Positions 1 through 10,213 of a stretch of 64,000 nt of DNA are shown in pieces. The translations under genes were made by a program, and so were the position numbers. This stretch comes from Chryseobacterium sp. JJR-5R (lineage in GTDB: Bacteria; Bacteroidota; Bacteroidia; Flavobacteriales; Weeksellaceae). Below the pieces are notes generated by a model that was not told where the DNA came from, ran no database searches, and worked only from the letters and a program-made list of their open reading frames with translations. The DNA lies in the NCBI RefSeq assembly GCF_034047335.1, contig NZ_CP139137.1:372001-436000 (forward strand). Reading direction: 5' to 3'. Every line of letters begins with the position of its first letter. Within the stretch, counting starts at the first letter, position 1.

Positions 1-387
1 TTTATCGGCAGTACCTACGGGAACGGTACTTTTGTTAACGATAACCTTATATTCCGTCATCATTTCTCCCAGGTCATTTGCTACCTTCAATACATAGGAA
101 AGGTCTGCGGATCCGTCTTCTCCCGGAGGAGTGGGCAGGGCAAGATAAATGACTTCGCTTTTATCCAGTGCTTCCTTTAAGTCAGTAGTGAAAAATAATC
201 TTTCCGACTGGATATTTCTCAGGAACATTTCTTCAAGATTCGGCTCATAGATGGGAACTGCGCCGTTTTTCATGCCCTCTACTTTTTTTTCATCAATATC
301 CACACAGTATACTGAATTTCCAAGTTCTGCTAAGGTGGTCCCTGTAACCAGTCCTACATAACCTGTTCCTACAATAGTAATATTCAA
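1..387 (-). CDS. ugd: UDP-glucose 6-dehydrogenase, N-terminal part (runs off the window)
   Basis: Oxidises UDP-glucose to UDP-glucuronate with NAD+, supplying precursors for surface polysaccharide. The visible 129 codons begin with a Rossmann dinucleotide-binding segment (MNITIVGTGYVGLVTGTTLA), followed by the acidic strand end CVDID and the family segments IYEPNLEEM and LALPTPPGEDGSADLSYV, and end at VNKSTVPVGTADK, which precedes the catalytic half. The start is a TTG at 385-387, because the family begins directly at MNITIVG; an in-frame GTG about 27 nt further upstream is a weaker choice. A sugar-nucleotide dehydrogenase of related specificity (e.g. UDP-ManNAc dehydrogenase) cannot be fully excluded from the N-terminus alone, but the short spacing and motifs fit Ugd. 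The gene diverges from rimP. Confidence 0.85.
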   Translation of the reverse strand, partial: MNITIVGTGYVGLVTGTTLAELGNSVYCVDIDEKKVEGMKNGAVPIYEPNLEEMFLRNIQSERLFFTTDLKEALDKSEVIYLALPTPPGEDGSADLSYVLKVANDLGEMMTEYKVIVNKSTVPVGTADK

Positions 388-493
388 AATGTATGTTTTT
401 AAAAATTCAGTCACAAAAGTAATAAAAATACCATCATAACGCCTTTTAAATTAGTGTAAATAAAATTTAACTTATTAACCTGATAATAAGATA

Positions 494-524
494 TTTGCTT
501 TTTTAATAAAAATTTGTATATTTG
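494..524 (+). promoter_or_regulatory. Promoter of rimP-nusA-infB
   Basis: TTTG at 494-497, a 19-nt spacer, and TATATTTG at 517-524 give a full match to the Bacteroidota primary sigma factor consensus (-33 TTTG, -7 TAnnTTTG). Transcription should start near 531, giving a leader of about 75 nt before the rimP ATG. Confidence 0.8.
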
Positions 525-529
525 CAGTG

Positions 530-590
530 GATTTACAGGAAAAACATGGGAAGGCCTTCGGAAGAAAGCCTTTTTTCGTACGGGTAAATC
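530..590 (+). promoter_or_regulatory. Structured leader / possible attenuator upstream of rimP
   Basis: The leader holds a perfect 7-bp outer inverted repeat (GATTTAC 530-536 with GTAAATC 584-590). Inside it are a small hairpin, AAGGC 551-555 with GCCTT 568-572, followed by a T run (573-576), and a competing pairing of GAAAAA near 539-544 with TTTTTTC near 571-577. A hairpin plus U-run inside the leader of a translation-factor operon is compatible with attenuation. This is inferred from pairing only. Confidence 0.4.
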
Positions 591-606
591 AAGATTTAAA
601 TAACGT

Positions 607-1074
607 ATGGAGTTTAGAAAGAAAATTGAAGAATTATTGAATGAATTCCTGGCGGCAAGAACAGATTTATTTCTTATCGATCTGAAATTTTATGCGGGAG
701 ATGATATCACCGTAATCCTGGATGGTGATAACGGAGTTTCATTGCAGGATTGTCTGGATGCAAGCCGTGCCATAGAATTCAATATGGATCGTGAAGAACA
801 CGATTTCAGCCTGCAGGTAATGTCTGCCGGATTAAGCGAGCCTTTGGTAACCCCAAGACAGTTCGCGAAGAACATAGGAAGAGAAATTGACGTTTTGCTG
901 AATGATGCAGCACATGTGGAGGGGGAACTGGCAAAAGTGGATGAAGAAAAAATTACATTGATCTTACGTTACCGCAAGCCGAAAGAGGTGGGTAAAGGAA
1001 AGGTAGATGTGGAGGAGGAAAAAGAAATTCCATACTCTGAGATTAAGAAAGCATTAGTAACGATTAAATTTTAA
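607..1074 (+). CDS. rimP: Ribosome maturation factor RimP
   Basis: RimP binds the free 30S subunit and assists its late maturation. The 155-residue product has the usual length and two-domain build. The N-terminal alpha/beta domain (about 1-78) carries the family signature SLQDCLDASRAIEFNMDREE and then LQVMSAGLSEPL; the C-terminal SH3-like barrel (about 80-155) begins at the conserved R-Q-F-x-K-N-x-G. ATG start at 607, with only a poor Shine-Dalgarno sequence, as is normal in Flavobacteriia. It is the first gene of rimP-nusA-infB, an order conserved across bacteria, and nusA follows after 15 nt, so the genes are almost certainly co-transcribed from the promoter at 494-524. Confidence 0.95.
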   Translation: MEFRKKIEELLNEFLAARTDLFLIDLKFYAGDDITVILDGDNGVSLQDCLDASRAIEFNMDREEHDFSLQVMSAGLSEPLVTPRQFAKNIGREIDVLLNDAAHVEGELAKVDEEKITLILRYRKPKEVGKGKVDVEEEKEIPYSEIKKALVTIKF

Positions 1075-1089
1075 AAGAAAAAAGAATAA

Positions 1090-2325
1090 ATGGACAATAT
1101 AGCGTTGATTGAATCCTTTGGTGATTTTAAAGACGAGAAAGGGATCAGTAAGATTGACCTTATGGCAATTATTGAGGATTCTCTGAAGACACTTCTGAGA
1201 AAAAGATATGATTCGGATGATCATTTTGATGTCATTGTAAACCCTGACAAAGGAGATTTTCAGATATTTTTAAACAAAACCATTGTTGAAGACGATATGT
1301 CTGAAGATGATGACCTGGAAATTGAAATCTCTGATGCAAAAAAAATTGACCCTACCTTCGAAGTGGGAGAAGATTTTACCATGGAGATTCCTGTTGCCCA
1401 GCTGGGAAGAAGAAATATCCTTACCCTGAAACAGATTTTGGCTACGAAATTGCAGGAACACAACAATGCCATGCTGTACGAGCAGTTTAAAGATAAAATC
1501 GGGGAAATTGTAGTAGGGGAAATCCACCATATCCGTCATAAGCACGTGATTTTGCTGGATGATGAAGAGAATGAATTCATTCTGCCTAAAGAAAATCAGA
1601 TCCCGTCAGACTTCTTTAAAAAGGGTGAGAATATCAGAGCTATTGTTGAAACGGTAGATTTCAAAGGTTCAAAGCCGCAGATTATTATTTCCAGGACTGC
1701 ACCTAAATTCTTAGAGAAATTATTGGAGCTGGAGATCCCTGAAATTCAGGACGGAACCATTATGCTGAAGAAAGCGGTAAGGATTCCGGGAGAGAAAGCG
1801 AAAATTGCAGTAGATGCTTACGATGACAGAATTGACCCTGTAGGTGCCTGTGTGGGCGTTAAAGGTTCAAGGATCCATGGCGTGGTAAGAGAGTTGAGAA
1901 ATGAAAACATCGATGTGATCCAGTGGTCTAAAAACCCTGAGATCTTAGTGAAGAGAGCATTAGGAAATGTGACGATCAATAAAATTGATATTAACGAGGA
2001 AGCCAATTATGCATTGGTATATACTCCGGTTGAAGAAATTTCCAAAGTAATCGGTAAACAGGGGCAGAATATCAGACTGGCTTCCTGGTTATCAGGATAT
2101 GAAATTGATGTATACAGAGAAGCCAGTGAAGATGACGATGTGGATTTGAGAGAATTCAATGACGATATCGAACAGTGGATTCTGGATGAATTTAAGAAAG
2201 TAGGCCTTACAACTGCAAAATCAGTACTGGATAAGGAAACCGAGAGTCTTTTGAATATGGTGGATCTTGAAGAAGAAACCATTGAAGATGTGAAACGGAT
2301 TCTGAGAGAAGAATTTGAAGATTAA
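1090..2325 (+). CDS. nusA: Transcription termination/antitermination factor NusA
   Basis: NusA binds RNA polymerase and nascent RNA and modulates pausing, termination and antitermination. The 411 residues cover the N-terminal RNAP-binding domain (about 1-125), an S1 domain (about 130-200, with VVGEIHHIRHKHVIL) and two KH domains (about 225-345, with DPVGACVGVKGSRIHGVV and the second KH G-loop VIGKQGQNIRLAS). The tail (345-411) is short and acidic. The tandem acidic repeats that lengthen the E. coli protein to 495 residues are absent, which is usual outside Proteobacteria. It lies between rimP and infB in the conserved operon; infB follows after 76 nt of AT-rich sequence. Confidence 0.95.
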   Translation: MDNIALIESFGDFKDEKGISKIDLMAIIEDSLKTLLRKRYDSDDHFDVIVNPDKGDFQIFLNKTIVEDDMSEDDDLEIEISDAKKIDPTFEVGEDFTMEIPVAQLGRRNILTLKQILATKLQEHNNAMLYEQFKDKIGEIVVGEIHHIRHKHVILLDDEENEFILPKENQIPSDFFKKGENIRAIVETVDFKGSKPQIIISRTAPKFLEKLLELEIPEIQDGTIMLKKAVRIPGEKAKIAVDAYDDRIDPVGACVGVKGSRIHGVVRELRNENIDVIQWSKNPEILVKRALGNVTINKIDINEEANYALVYTPVEEISKVIGKQGQNIRLASWLSGYEIDVYREASEDDDVDLREFNDDIEQWILDEFKKVGLTTAKSVLDKETESLLNMVDLEEETIEDVKRILREEFED

Positions 2326-2401
2326 AATTTTAAATAATTTTAATAAACAGTAAAAAGGAAATACTTTAATTTTAAGAATTAAAAAACAGTAAATAATATA
2401 A

Positions 2402-5400
2402 ATGCCAAAAATTAGATTAAATAAAGCGGTTAAGGAATTCAACATTTCGATGTCCAGGTTAGTAGAGTTTTTACAGGCTAAAGGTATCGAGGTTGAAAGC
2501 AATCCTAACGCTCAATTAGAAGAAGCGGCATATTCTGCATTGGAGGCTGAGTTTGCCAAGGACGGCGAACAGCGTAAGGCTTCCCATGAGGTGGTGATCA
2601 CAAAAGTTCCGGAAGAAAAACTGGAAATTGAAGAAAAGAAAACCCCTGAAGTAATAAGAGCTAAAGCTAATAAACCGGAAACTAAAATCTTAGGTAAAAT
2701 AGACCTGGAGCCTAAAAAGCCTGAGATTGAAGAAACTCCTGCTCCGAAACCGGAACCTGTGGTGGAAGAGAAAAAAGAAGAAGCTGTTCCTGCACCTGCC
2801 CCGGTACCCGTACCTGAGGTAAAGGCAACTCCTGAAAAACAGGAATTTAAAGTTCTGGATAAAATAGATTTGTCCCAGATCGAGTCTAGAAACAGACCTG
2901 CGAAAAAAGACAAACCGAAAATGGAGGAGAAAAAAGCAGAGGAAAAGCCTGTACAGAAACCGGCTGAGCCTGTAAAAGAAGCTCCGAAACCTGTAGCTGA
3001 AAAACCGGCTGAAGTAAAACCGGCTGAACCGGTAAAGGCCCAGGAAGAATCCCAGCCTCAGGAATCTCAGAAAATCGAAACGGTTTACCAGAAACTTGAC
3101 GGACCAAAAATCGTAGGAGAAAAGATCGATTTAACGCAGTTTGCCCCTAAAGGAGCAGGTGCTAAAAAGAAGAGGAAGAGAATTGAGAAGCCGGGAGGAC
3201 AGAATCCTCAGGGCGGAAACAACAATCAGCAGGGAGGTAATAATAATAATCAACAAGGCAATCAGCAGGGGAACCGTCCTCAGGGTCAAGGCCAGGGGAA
3301 CCGTCCTGCAGGCCAGGGCGGACAAGGCGGAAACCGCTTTGGGAATAATACCCAGGGAGGTGCTCAGGGCAATCGCCCACCTGGCCAGGCCGGGCCGGGC
3401 GGAAACCGTTTTGGAAACAATGCCCAAGGGAACCGTCCACCGGGCCAGGGTGGTGTCAATCGTCCTGCAGGTCAGGGTGCACAAGGCGGAAACCGTTTCG
3501 GAAACAACAGACCGGGACAGCGTACCATGCCTGTGGAATTAACGGATGAACAGGTTAAAAACCAGATCAAGGAAACCCTTGAGAAACTGACCAATAAAGG
3601 AGGTAAATCTAAATCTGCGAAACACAGAAAAGATAAGAGGAATTACCGTAGAGAACAGGATGAACGTCAGCAGGAGATCGATGCACAAGATAGGACATTA
3701 AAAGTTACAGAATTCATCACGGTTGGTGAATTGGCAAGTTTGATGAATGTTTCTCCTACAGAAGTAATTTCTGCCTGTTTCTCATTAGGGGTAATGGTAA
3801 CCATGAACCAAAGGCTGGAAGCTGATACTTTATTATTGGTAGCTGATGAATTCGGATACAAGATCGAATTCTCTGACGCTGATCTTGAAGAAGCAGATTC
3901 TGAAGACGATATCGATACGGAAGACAGCCTTTTATCAAGAGCGCCTATCGTAACCGTAATGGGACACGTAGACCACGGTAAAACTTCATTACTGGATTAT
4001 GTAAGAAAAACCAATGTGATTGCAGGTGAATCTGGAGGGATTACGCAGCACATCGGTGCCTATAACGTGCAGCTTGAAAACGGTCAGAGAATAACATTCC
4101 TGGATACACCGGGTCACGAAGCCTTTACGGCGATGAGGGCAAGAGGTGCGCAGGTTACAGATATTGCTATTATTGTAATTGCAGCGGACGATGATGTGAT
4201 GCCTCAGACAAAAGAAGCCATTTCCCATGCCCAGGCAGCAGGTGTTCCGATGATTATTGCAATCAATAAAGTAGATAAGCCGAATGCCAATCCGGATAAC
4301 ATCCGCCAGCAGCTTTCGGGAATGAATATCCTGGTAGAAGAATGGGGAGGAAGCGTGCAGGCTCAGGAAATTTCGGCGAAATTCGGTAACAATGTAGATA
4401 CCTTGCTGGAAAAAGTATTGCTTCAGGCTGAGATGCTTGAATTGAAAGCGAATCCTGAACGTGCCGCACAAGGTGTTGTGATTGAAGCATCCTTAGATAA
4501 GGGTAGAGGATATGTTTCCACTATGCTGGTACAGACAGGAACTTTAAAAGTCGGTGATTATGTAGTAGCGGGTAAAAACCATGGTAAAGTAAAAGCTTTG
4601 CTTGATGAAAGAGGAAAAAACCTTGAAGAGGCAGGCCCATCAATTCCGGCAACCATTTTAGGTTTGGACGGTGCGCCTACAGCGGGTGATAAATTCCGTG
4701 TATATGCCGACGAAAGTGAAGGTAAAGCAATTGCCAATAAGAGGGAACAGCTTCAGAGAGAACTTTCGATCAGGACTAAAAAACATACGACGCTTGAAGA
4801 ACTGGGCAGACGTATTGCTTTAGGTGAATTTAAAGAACTGAACATTATCCTTAAAGGTGACGTTGATGGTTCCGTGGAAGCACTTTCTGATCAATTACAG
4901 AGGTTATCAACCGAAGAAATCAGTGTTAACATCCTGCACTCAGGTGTCGGGCAGATCACTGAATCCGATATCAACTTAGCAGCAGCTTCCGATGCCATCA
5001 TTATCGGATTTAATGTAAGAGCAGGCGCGAATGCCAAAGATCTTGCAGACCGTGAAGAAATTGAAATCAGAACCTATTCAATTATCTACAAAGCGATTGA
5101 CGAAGTTAAGGAAGCGATGGAAGGAATGCTTTCTCCGGAAATTCAGGAACAGGTAATCGGGAATGTTGAGATCAGGGAAGTCTTTAAGATTTCTAAGGTG
5201 GGAACAATTGCCGGTTGTATGGTTCTTTCAGGAAAAGTGACCCGAAACTCCAAAGTACGCCTATTAAGAGACGGTATCGTGAAATTCGACGGAGAGCTTG
5301 AAAGCTTGAAGCGTTTCAAAGATGACGTCAAAGAAGTCACCAAAGGCTACGAGTGCGGACTGAACCTTAAAGGGTACAATGATATCGAACAGGGAGACAT

Positions 5401-5446
5401 CCTTGAAGTATATGAAGAAGTTTCCGTGAAGAAGAAATTGAAATAA
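2402..5446 (+). CDS. infB: Translation initiation factor IF-2
   Basis: GTPase that brings initiator fMet-tRNA to the 30S subunit and promotes 50S joining. The 1014-residue protein has an IF2 N-terminal helical motif (about 1-50, beginning [13 protein letters not shown]), a long low-complexity linker, a second IF2_N motif (about 435-490), the G domain (G1 GHVDHGKTS near residue 521, DTPGHE, NKVDKP), then domains II-IV up to the C-terminal barrel that binds fMet-tRNA. The linker is first Pro/Glu/Lys/Ala-rich (about 60-250) and then Gly/Asn/Gln/Pro-rich with repeated GNRPxGQ and GGNRFGNN units (about 270-378). Long linkers are common in Bacteroidota IF-2. Last gene of the operon; a strong terminator follows at 5471-5501. 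Confidence 0.97.
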   Translation: MPKIRLNKAVKEFNISMSRLVEFLQAKGIEVESNPNAQLEEAAYSALEAEFAKDGEQRKASHEVVITKVPEEKLEIEEKKTPEVIRAKANKPETKILGKIDLEPKKPEIEETPAPKPEPVVEEKKEEAVPAPAPVPVPEVKATPEKQEFKVLDKIDLSQIESRNRPAKKDKPKMEEKKAEEKPVQKPAEPVKEAPKPVAEKPAEVKPAEPVKAQEESQPQESQKIETVYQKLDGPKIVGEKIDLTQFAPKGAGAKKKRKRIEKPGGQNPQGGNNNQQGGNNNNQQGNQQGNRPQGQGQGNRPAGQGGQGGNRFGNNTQGGAQGNRPPGQAGPGGNRFGNNAQGNRPPGQGGVNRPAGQGAQGGNRFGNNRPGQRTMPVELTDEQVKNQIKETLEKLTNKGGKSKSAKHRKDKRNYRREQDERQQEIDAQDRTLKVTEFITVGELASLMNVSPTEVISACFSLGVMVTMNQRLEADTLLLVADEFGYKIEFSDADLEEADSEDDIDTEDSLLSRAPIVTVMGHVDHGKTSLLDYVRKTNVIAGESGGITQHIGAYNVQLENGQRITFLDTPGHEAFTAMRARGAQVTDIAIIVIAADDDVMPQTKEAISHAQAAGVPMIIAINKVDKPNANPDNIRQQLSGMNILVEEWGGSVQAQEISAKFGNNVDTLLEKVLLQAEMLELKANPERAAQGVVIEASLDKGRGYVSTMLVQTGTLKVGDYVVAGKNHGKVKALLDERGKNLEEAGPSIPATILGLDGAPTAGDKFRVYADESEGKAIANKREQLQRELSIRTKKHTTLEELGRRIALGEFKELNIILKGDVDGSVEALSDQLQRLSTEEISVNILHSGVGQITESDINLAAASDAIIIGFNVRAGANAKDLADREEIEIRTYSIIYKAIDEVKEAMEGMLSPEIQEQVIGNVEIREVFKISKVGTIAGCMVLSGKVTRNSKVRLLRDGIVKFDGELESLKRFKDDVKEVTKGYECGLNLKGYNDIEQGDILEVYEEVSVKKKLK

Positions 5447-5470
5447 TTTATCATTTTGAGATAATAATCA

Positions 5471-5501
5471 AAGCCTGCTTTTTAAAGAGCAGGCTTTTTT
5501 T
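5471..5501 (+). terminator. Rho-independent terminator of rimP-nusA-infB
   Basis: Perfect 9-bp stem AAGCCTGCT (5471-5479) with AGCAGGCTT (5488-5496), 8-nt loop, followed by a T run. Confidence 0.9.
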
Positions 5502-5689
5502 ATATATTAATTTATAATAATTCTAAATAATTTTCGTGGTATTATATTAAAAGTGTTAAAGATAATATTAACAGTTATTATTTAGTACTTATAAAGTTAT
5601 TTAACGATATATAAACCTAGAAAAATATGTAAAGCATATTATATTAGAGATTTAAGATGGTTTTTATATAATCATATATTTATAAGAAG

Positions 5690-5721
5690 TTTGTTAGTGT
5701 TAATATTTATTAACATATTTG
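5690..5721 (+). promoter_or_regulatory. Probable promoter of the susC/susD pair
   Basis: TTTG at 5690-5693, 20-nt spacer, and CATATTTG at 5714-5721 (7 of 8 to TAnnTTTG). It lies within a very AT-rich 250-bp stretch between the infB terminator and susC that holds nothing else I recognise. Confidence 0.5.
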
Positions 5722-5748
5722 TCATCTTAAATATTAAAATTTGTTAAT

Positions 5749-8598
5749 ATGAATGTGAGATTACGTGTATTGAGTGCTGGAGTTTTGTTTTTCACAGGGC
5801 AGGCATTTTTTGCTCAAACAAAGCCAGTTGATTCAACTAAAGAAACTAAAATTGAAACAGTTGTTGTACAAGGGTATAGAACTATTAGTAAAAAAACGGC
5901 AGTAACTTCTACTGCGTCTGTAACAAGTGAAACTATTGAGGGCAGACCAAATGCAAATGTGATGAACGTAGTACAAGGTCAATTAGCTGGAGTGAATATC
6001 ACTGCCAGTACAGGACAGCCAGGTGCAAAATCACAAGTTATAATTAGAGGTGTTGGGACTTTTCAAGGTAATACTGATCCTCTATACGTAATTGATGGCT
6101 TTCCATCCAATAGTGATACTTTTAGATCTATAAATCCTAATGATATTGAGAGCCTGCAAGTATTGAAAGATGCTACATCTATAGCAGAATATGGAAATAG
6201 GGGTTCTAATGGTGTTGTTGTTATTAAAACAAAACAGGGAAGGTATGGTTCAGGAAAATTAAACTTTACATATTCCAGTCAATATGGTGTTTCATATCTG
6301 CAAAGACAAAGATATAACTATGCAAATTCCAATCAGTTACTAACATTAGAGAAAAGATATGGTATTGGTCAAGGGGCTACTATGTCGGATAATGATATAG
6401 CGAATTATGGAATAAATACAGATTGGGTTGATTATTTCTTGAGGCCTGCCGTTTTATCTAGCCATACGTTAGGCATTGAAACAGGAGGGGAAAATTTTAA
6501 TTCGTACACTTCAGTAGGATACTTAGATCAGGACGGTATACTTGCCTCTACGGGAATAAAAAGATTTAATATCCGATCAAACATTAATGGTAAATCTGAA
6601 AATAATAAATTTAGATATTATGTAGGTATTGCAGCTGGTTTCTCTAAAAACCGGGAAGCTACAAATTTAGGAGAAGGAGCAATTAATCGTAATTATATTT
6701 TGGGTGCTTATGCAGGAGCTCCCTATGTTTCACCATTAGAATATCAAAATTCAAGTCAATTATTTAGCTTATATCAATCCAGCGGAACATTATTATATAC
6801 ACCACTTTTTCTAATAGATAAATTGAATCAATATAATAATGTCACTGATGAAACTAGATTAGACTTAACATCCGAAGTGTCTTATAAAATTTTGCCTGAG
6901 TTAACAGCACGGTTGAGAACTAATGCACAATTATTAAATACACGATTTACTCAAGCAGAATATCCCAATTCATTTAATGCATTGCTATTCCAGGCTGCAG
7001 GCCAGGAATTTACTGGTTTTGAAGATATCAATAACAGAAGAGAATTTACCTATAATAATTTATTAGGACTTGAATATTCTAAAAAACTGGGGGATCACAC
7101 ATTTAATCTGGCTGGTAATTTTGAATATAACTTTGCTAATCTCGAGGCAAATAATATGAGGCAGAGAGGCCTGAATCCTAAAACTTTTATACCTAATACT
7201 GGTGCTGGTTATGTAGGTGATCTATCTACAAATGACTTTTATGCTCCTCAGATTTCAGCTTCACAACTAAGATATAATTTAGTGTCTTATTTTGGGAATT
7301 TTGATTACGATTATAAAAAGAGATATGGTTTTGTAGCTACTGCCAGAAGAGATGGAACAAGCAGGTTTATTGGAGATTTACAATGGGGAACATTCTGGTC
7401 TTTAGGAGCAAGATGGAATATTAATGAAGAAAATTTTTTGAAAGATGTTTCTTTTATTAATGATTTGAAAATTAGAGGTTCTTGGGGAACAGTAGGAAAT
7501 CAAAGGGTAATTGACGGAACTGTTTTTGCAGGCCTTAATCCCCCTCGATTTGCAGATATATATTCAATTCCTGCAGCAGCAGCAAGCTCATATAATGGAG
7601 GCCAAATTTATAATATTAATTTTGGAGATCCACAATTGCGTTGGGAAACTACAAAAACATATAATATTGGTTTAGATTGGGAGTTATTTAACAGACGTTT
7701 CAGAGGATCTTTTGACCATTATAATAAAAAGACAATAGATCTTTTTATGCCGGATCCTACAGCTCCAATACTCGGAACTATTAATATTGTTAGAAATACC
7801 AATGCAACATTAGTAAATAAAGGACTTGAGTTAAACTTGGCATATGATGTAATAAAAAGTGAAAATACCAGATTTACTTTAAGAGCTAATGCTGCAAGAA
7901 ATGAACAAACATTTGATAATTATCCACTTGGTTTAGTAGATCAACTCCAAAATCCAACATACAGATCAATAAATGGAAATATGCTAAATTTACCATATGT
8001 ATATCATTATATAGGAGTAAATCCGGCTAATGGAAATTTATTATTTGAGGATATTAATGGTAATCCTACAGAAAATCCAACCAATGCAGACAGAAAAGTT
8101 TATAAGTATAATAATTTTCCAAAATATCAGGGCGGTTTTGGTTTCGATTTAGAATGGAAAGGATTTTTTGCATCAACGACATTCACTTTTGTATCTAGTT
8201 TTGCAAGATATGATTATGACTTAGCAAATTCTTTAGATCCATCTAATTTAGGTACTTTTAATGTATCAAGTGATTTATTAAATGCGTGGACAAGCACAAA
8301 TACCAATACTAACATACCATCATTAAATGCAGCTAATTTTGCAGCTCAGGATAATTCTGACCGTTTTTTGGTAGATGGATCATATGTTAGGCTTAGAAAT
8401 GCTCAATTAGGATACAGACTACCAAAAAGTCTCATTCAGAATACTTTTGTAAGAGATCTTACTATTACTTTGCAGGGTGAGAATTTATATACTTGGACAG
8501 ATTGGAAAGGTTTTGATCCTGAAAGTAATAGGACAAATGATGTCTATCAATATCCGACACCTAGAACATTTACATTAGGCCTTATGGTTAAATTTTAA
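5749..8598 (+). CDS. SusC/RagA-family TonB-dependent outer-membrane receptor
   Basis: Outer-membrane barrel that imports a glycan or peptide, powered by TonB, with its SusD-like partner as lid. 949 residues: signal peptide (1-22, cleavage after FFAQ), a TonB-box-like segment IETVVVQGYRT (about 34-44), a plug domain (about 50-165) with the SusC signature region (DPLYVIDGFPS, IESLQVLKDATSIAEYGNRG, VVIKTKQG), and a 22-strand-type barrel ending in aromatic LGLMVKF. The N-terminal carboxypeptidase-regulatory-like domain usual in SusC proteins is missing; the TonB box follows the signal peptide almost directly. The gene is more AT-rich than its neighbours. The SusD partner follows after 12 nt. The substrate cannot be told: no glycosidase, peptidase or sigma/anti-sigma pair lies nearby. 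Confidence 0.92.
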   Translation: MNVRLRVLSAGVLFFTGQAFFAQTKPVDSTKETKIETVVVQGYRTISKKTAVTSTASVTSETIEGRPNANVMNVVQGQLAGVNITASTGQPGAKSQVIIRGVGTFQGNTDPLYVIDGFPSNSDTFRSINPNDIESLQVLKDATSIAEYGNRGSNGVVVIKTKQGRYGSGKLNFTYSSQYGVSYLQRQRYNYANSNQLLTLEKRYGIGQGATMSDNDIANYGINTDWVDYFLRPAVLSSHTLGIETGGENFNSYTSVGYLDQDGILASTGIKRFNIRSNINGKSENNKFRYYVGIAAGFSKNREATNLGEGAINRNYILGAYAGAPYVSPLEYQNSSQLFSLYQSSGTLLYTPLFLIDKLNQYNNVTDETRLDLTSEVSYKILPELTARLRTNAQLLNTRFTQAEYPNSFNALLFQAAGQEFTGFEDINNRREFTYNNLLGLEYSKKLGDHTFNLAGNFEYNFANLEANNMRQRGLNPKTFIPNTGAGYVGDLSTNDFYAPQISASQLRYNLVSYFGNFDYDYKKRYGFVATARRDGTSRFIGDLQWGTFWSLGARWNINEENFLKDVSFINDLKIRGSWGTVGNQRVIDGTVFAGLNPPRFADIYSIPAAAASSYNGGQIYNINFGDPQLRWETTKTYNIGLDWELFNRRFRGSFDHYNKKTIDLFMPDPTAPILGTINIVRNTNATLVNKGLELNLAYDVIKSENTRFTLRANAARNEQTFDNYPLGLVDQLQNPTYRSINGNMLNLPYVYHYIGVNPANGNLLFEDINGNPTENPTNADRKVYKYNNFPKYQGGFGFDLEWKGFFASTTFTFVSSFARYDYDLANSLDPSNLGTFNVSSDLLNAWTSTNTNTNIPSLNAANFAAQDNSDRFLVDGSYVRLRNAQLGYRLPKSLIQNTFVRDLTITLQGENLYTWTDWKGFDPESNRTNDVYQYPTPRTFTLGLMVKF

Positions 8599-8610
8599 AG
8601 ATTAAAAAAA

Positions 8611-10182
8611 ATGAAAAAAATAATAAATGCTATAATTTTAACAAGCAGCTTGTTTTTAGTATCATGTAGTGAAGATGTATTGGATCCTTATACACCAGGT
8701 TCACTAACAGAAGAAGTAGCTTTAACGACCAGCAGTGACATAGAAAAAGTAATGAACGCTGCATACTTACAACTTACAAGTAGGACAGAATCAGTTTTTA
8801 CATCAGTTTTTACAGATGAAGTTGGCATAGGATATGCAAATGGTGGTCAGGGACTTAATACTGAATATGTCTTCTTTATGAACCCCAGCCAGATAAGTCC
8901 TATTAACTTATGGAACGGTACATACTTTGCGCTTGCAAGAATTAATAGAGTTTTAGTATATGCAGATAAAATTACGCCTGTTAATAATGATGATGCAAAA
9001 AAACTTGCAAATTTAAAAGCACAGGCGCTAACACTGAGAGCTTACTGCCATTTAAAATTAATGGCCTACTTCTCAACTAATTTAAAAGATGATAATGCAC
9101 TAGCCGCTGTTTTAGCAGACAGAGTCTTTTTGCCAGATGAAAAACAGAATTTAAGAGCTACGAACGGAGTGTTTTATTCAAGTATTCAGGCGGATCTGAA
9201 TAGTGCTATTTCAATCTTTACCAATAATAGTATTGCTTTTTCAAGTGTCTATGCAAATGCAACATTTGCGCGAGGACTAAAAGCAAGAGCCTATGCATTT
9301 AAGGGAGATTATACTAATGCTGAAATATGGGCAAATAACGTAATAACCAGTTCAGGTTTAACTTTAGCAACTCCAGCTGAATATCGTGCTTTGTTTTTCA
9401 CAGATTCTCAGCCATTAACTTCAGAAGTGATTTTTAAGTTTAAAAGAACCAATAATCAGAATTCTCAGGATACTAATCTTCATAATGGATGGGTTTCCGT
9501 TAGACCTAATTTAGCAGGTTCTCCTTTTTATGAGGTAAGTAGATCGTTACATAATTTATTGAACCCAGCTAATTTGCCTGCCGGATCATTGGCTACATTG
9601 GGAGATGTAAGAGCAAATGTAATCATTGCACCTTCTTCTTTGATTGATGCAAATTATGCTACATCCACTGATTATAGAAATACAGATCGTCTTATTATAA
9701 ATAAGCATGGAGGAGTTGTTTCTGGTACAGCTACTGCTGCAGTAACTGCTGGAAATGGATTCAACAATGATATTAAGGTTATGAGACTGTCAGAAATGTA
9801 TATGATTAAAGCAGAAGCAAGAACTGCAGCTAATGATTTAGCAGGTGCTGCTACAGCTATTAAAAGCTTATTAGATGCCCGTTTCTCTACGCCTCAAGCT
9901 CTGCCTTCATTCACAAATGCAACTCAGGCTTGGGCTGAAATTCTTAAACAGAGAAGAATTGAATTTGCATATGAAGGTTATAGATATGTAGATTTAAAAA
10001 GATTGGGAAGCCTTGCTGGCGTTGGGATAAATAGAGATCCGGCTGATTATTCATCGAGTTCAGCAAATTATCCGGCTGCAAATCCATCTAACTTACCTCT
10101 TAACAGTAATAAATGGACTCTGCCGATTCCACAAGATGAAATAAATGTTAATAAAGCAATCCAGCAAAACCCTGGCTATTAA
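8611..10182 (+). CDS. SusD/RagB-family nutrient-binding outer-membrane lipoprotein
   Basis: Surface lipoprotein that forms the lid of the SusC-like transporter and binds its ligand. 523 residues: lipoprotein signal peptide with lipobox LVSC (Cys at about 19) followed by S-E-D, an N-terminal helical TPR-like part (LKAQALTLRAYCHLKLMAYF) and the typical C-terminal RagB/SusD block (MRLSEMYMIKAEARTAAND, ILKQRRIEFAYEGYRYVDLKRLG, LPIPQDEINVN, ending NPGY). It follows susC by 12 nt and shares its AT-rich composition, so the two act and are transcribed together. A terminator follows. Confidence 0.93.
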   Translation: MKKIINAIILTSSLFLVSCSEDVLDPYTPGSLTEEVALTTSSDIEKVMNAAYLQLTSRTESVFTSVFTDEVGIGYANGGQGLNTEYVFFMNPSQISPINLWNGTYFALARINRVLVYADKITPVNNDDAKKLANLKAQALTLRAYCHLKLMAYFSTNLKDDNALAAVLADRVFLPDEKQNLRATNGVFYSSIQADLNSAISIFTNNSIAFSSVYANATFARGLKARAYAFKGDYTNAEIWANNVITSSGLTLATPAEYRALFFTDSQPLTSEVIFKFKRTNNQNSQDTNLHNGWVSVRPNLAGSPFYEVSRSLHNLLNPANLPAGSLATLGDVRANVIIAPSSLIDANYATSTDYRNTDRLIINKHGGVVSGTATAAVTAGNGFNNDIKVMRLSEMYMIKAEARTAANDLAGAATAIKSLLDARFSTPQALPSFTNATQAWAEILKQRRIEFAYEGYRYVDLKRLGSLAGVGINRDPADYSSSSANYPAANPSNLPLNSNKWTLPIPQDEINVNKAIQQNPGY

Positions 10183-10213
10183 TCAAACATTTTAAATTGA
10201 ATATTTTTTTATC

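Noticed and set aside
3131..3542. Long open frames opposite and beside the infB linker
   Set aside because: They arise from the repetitive G/C-richer linker sequence; the infB frame is clearly the real one.
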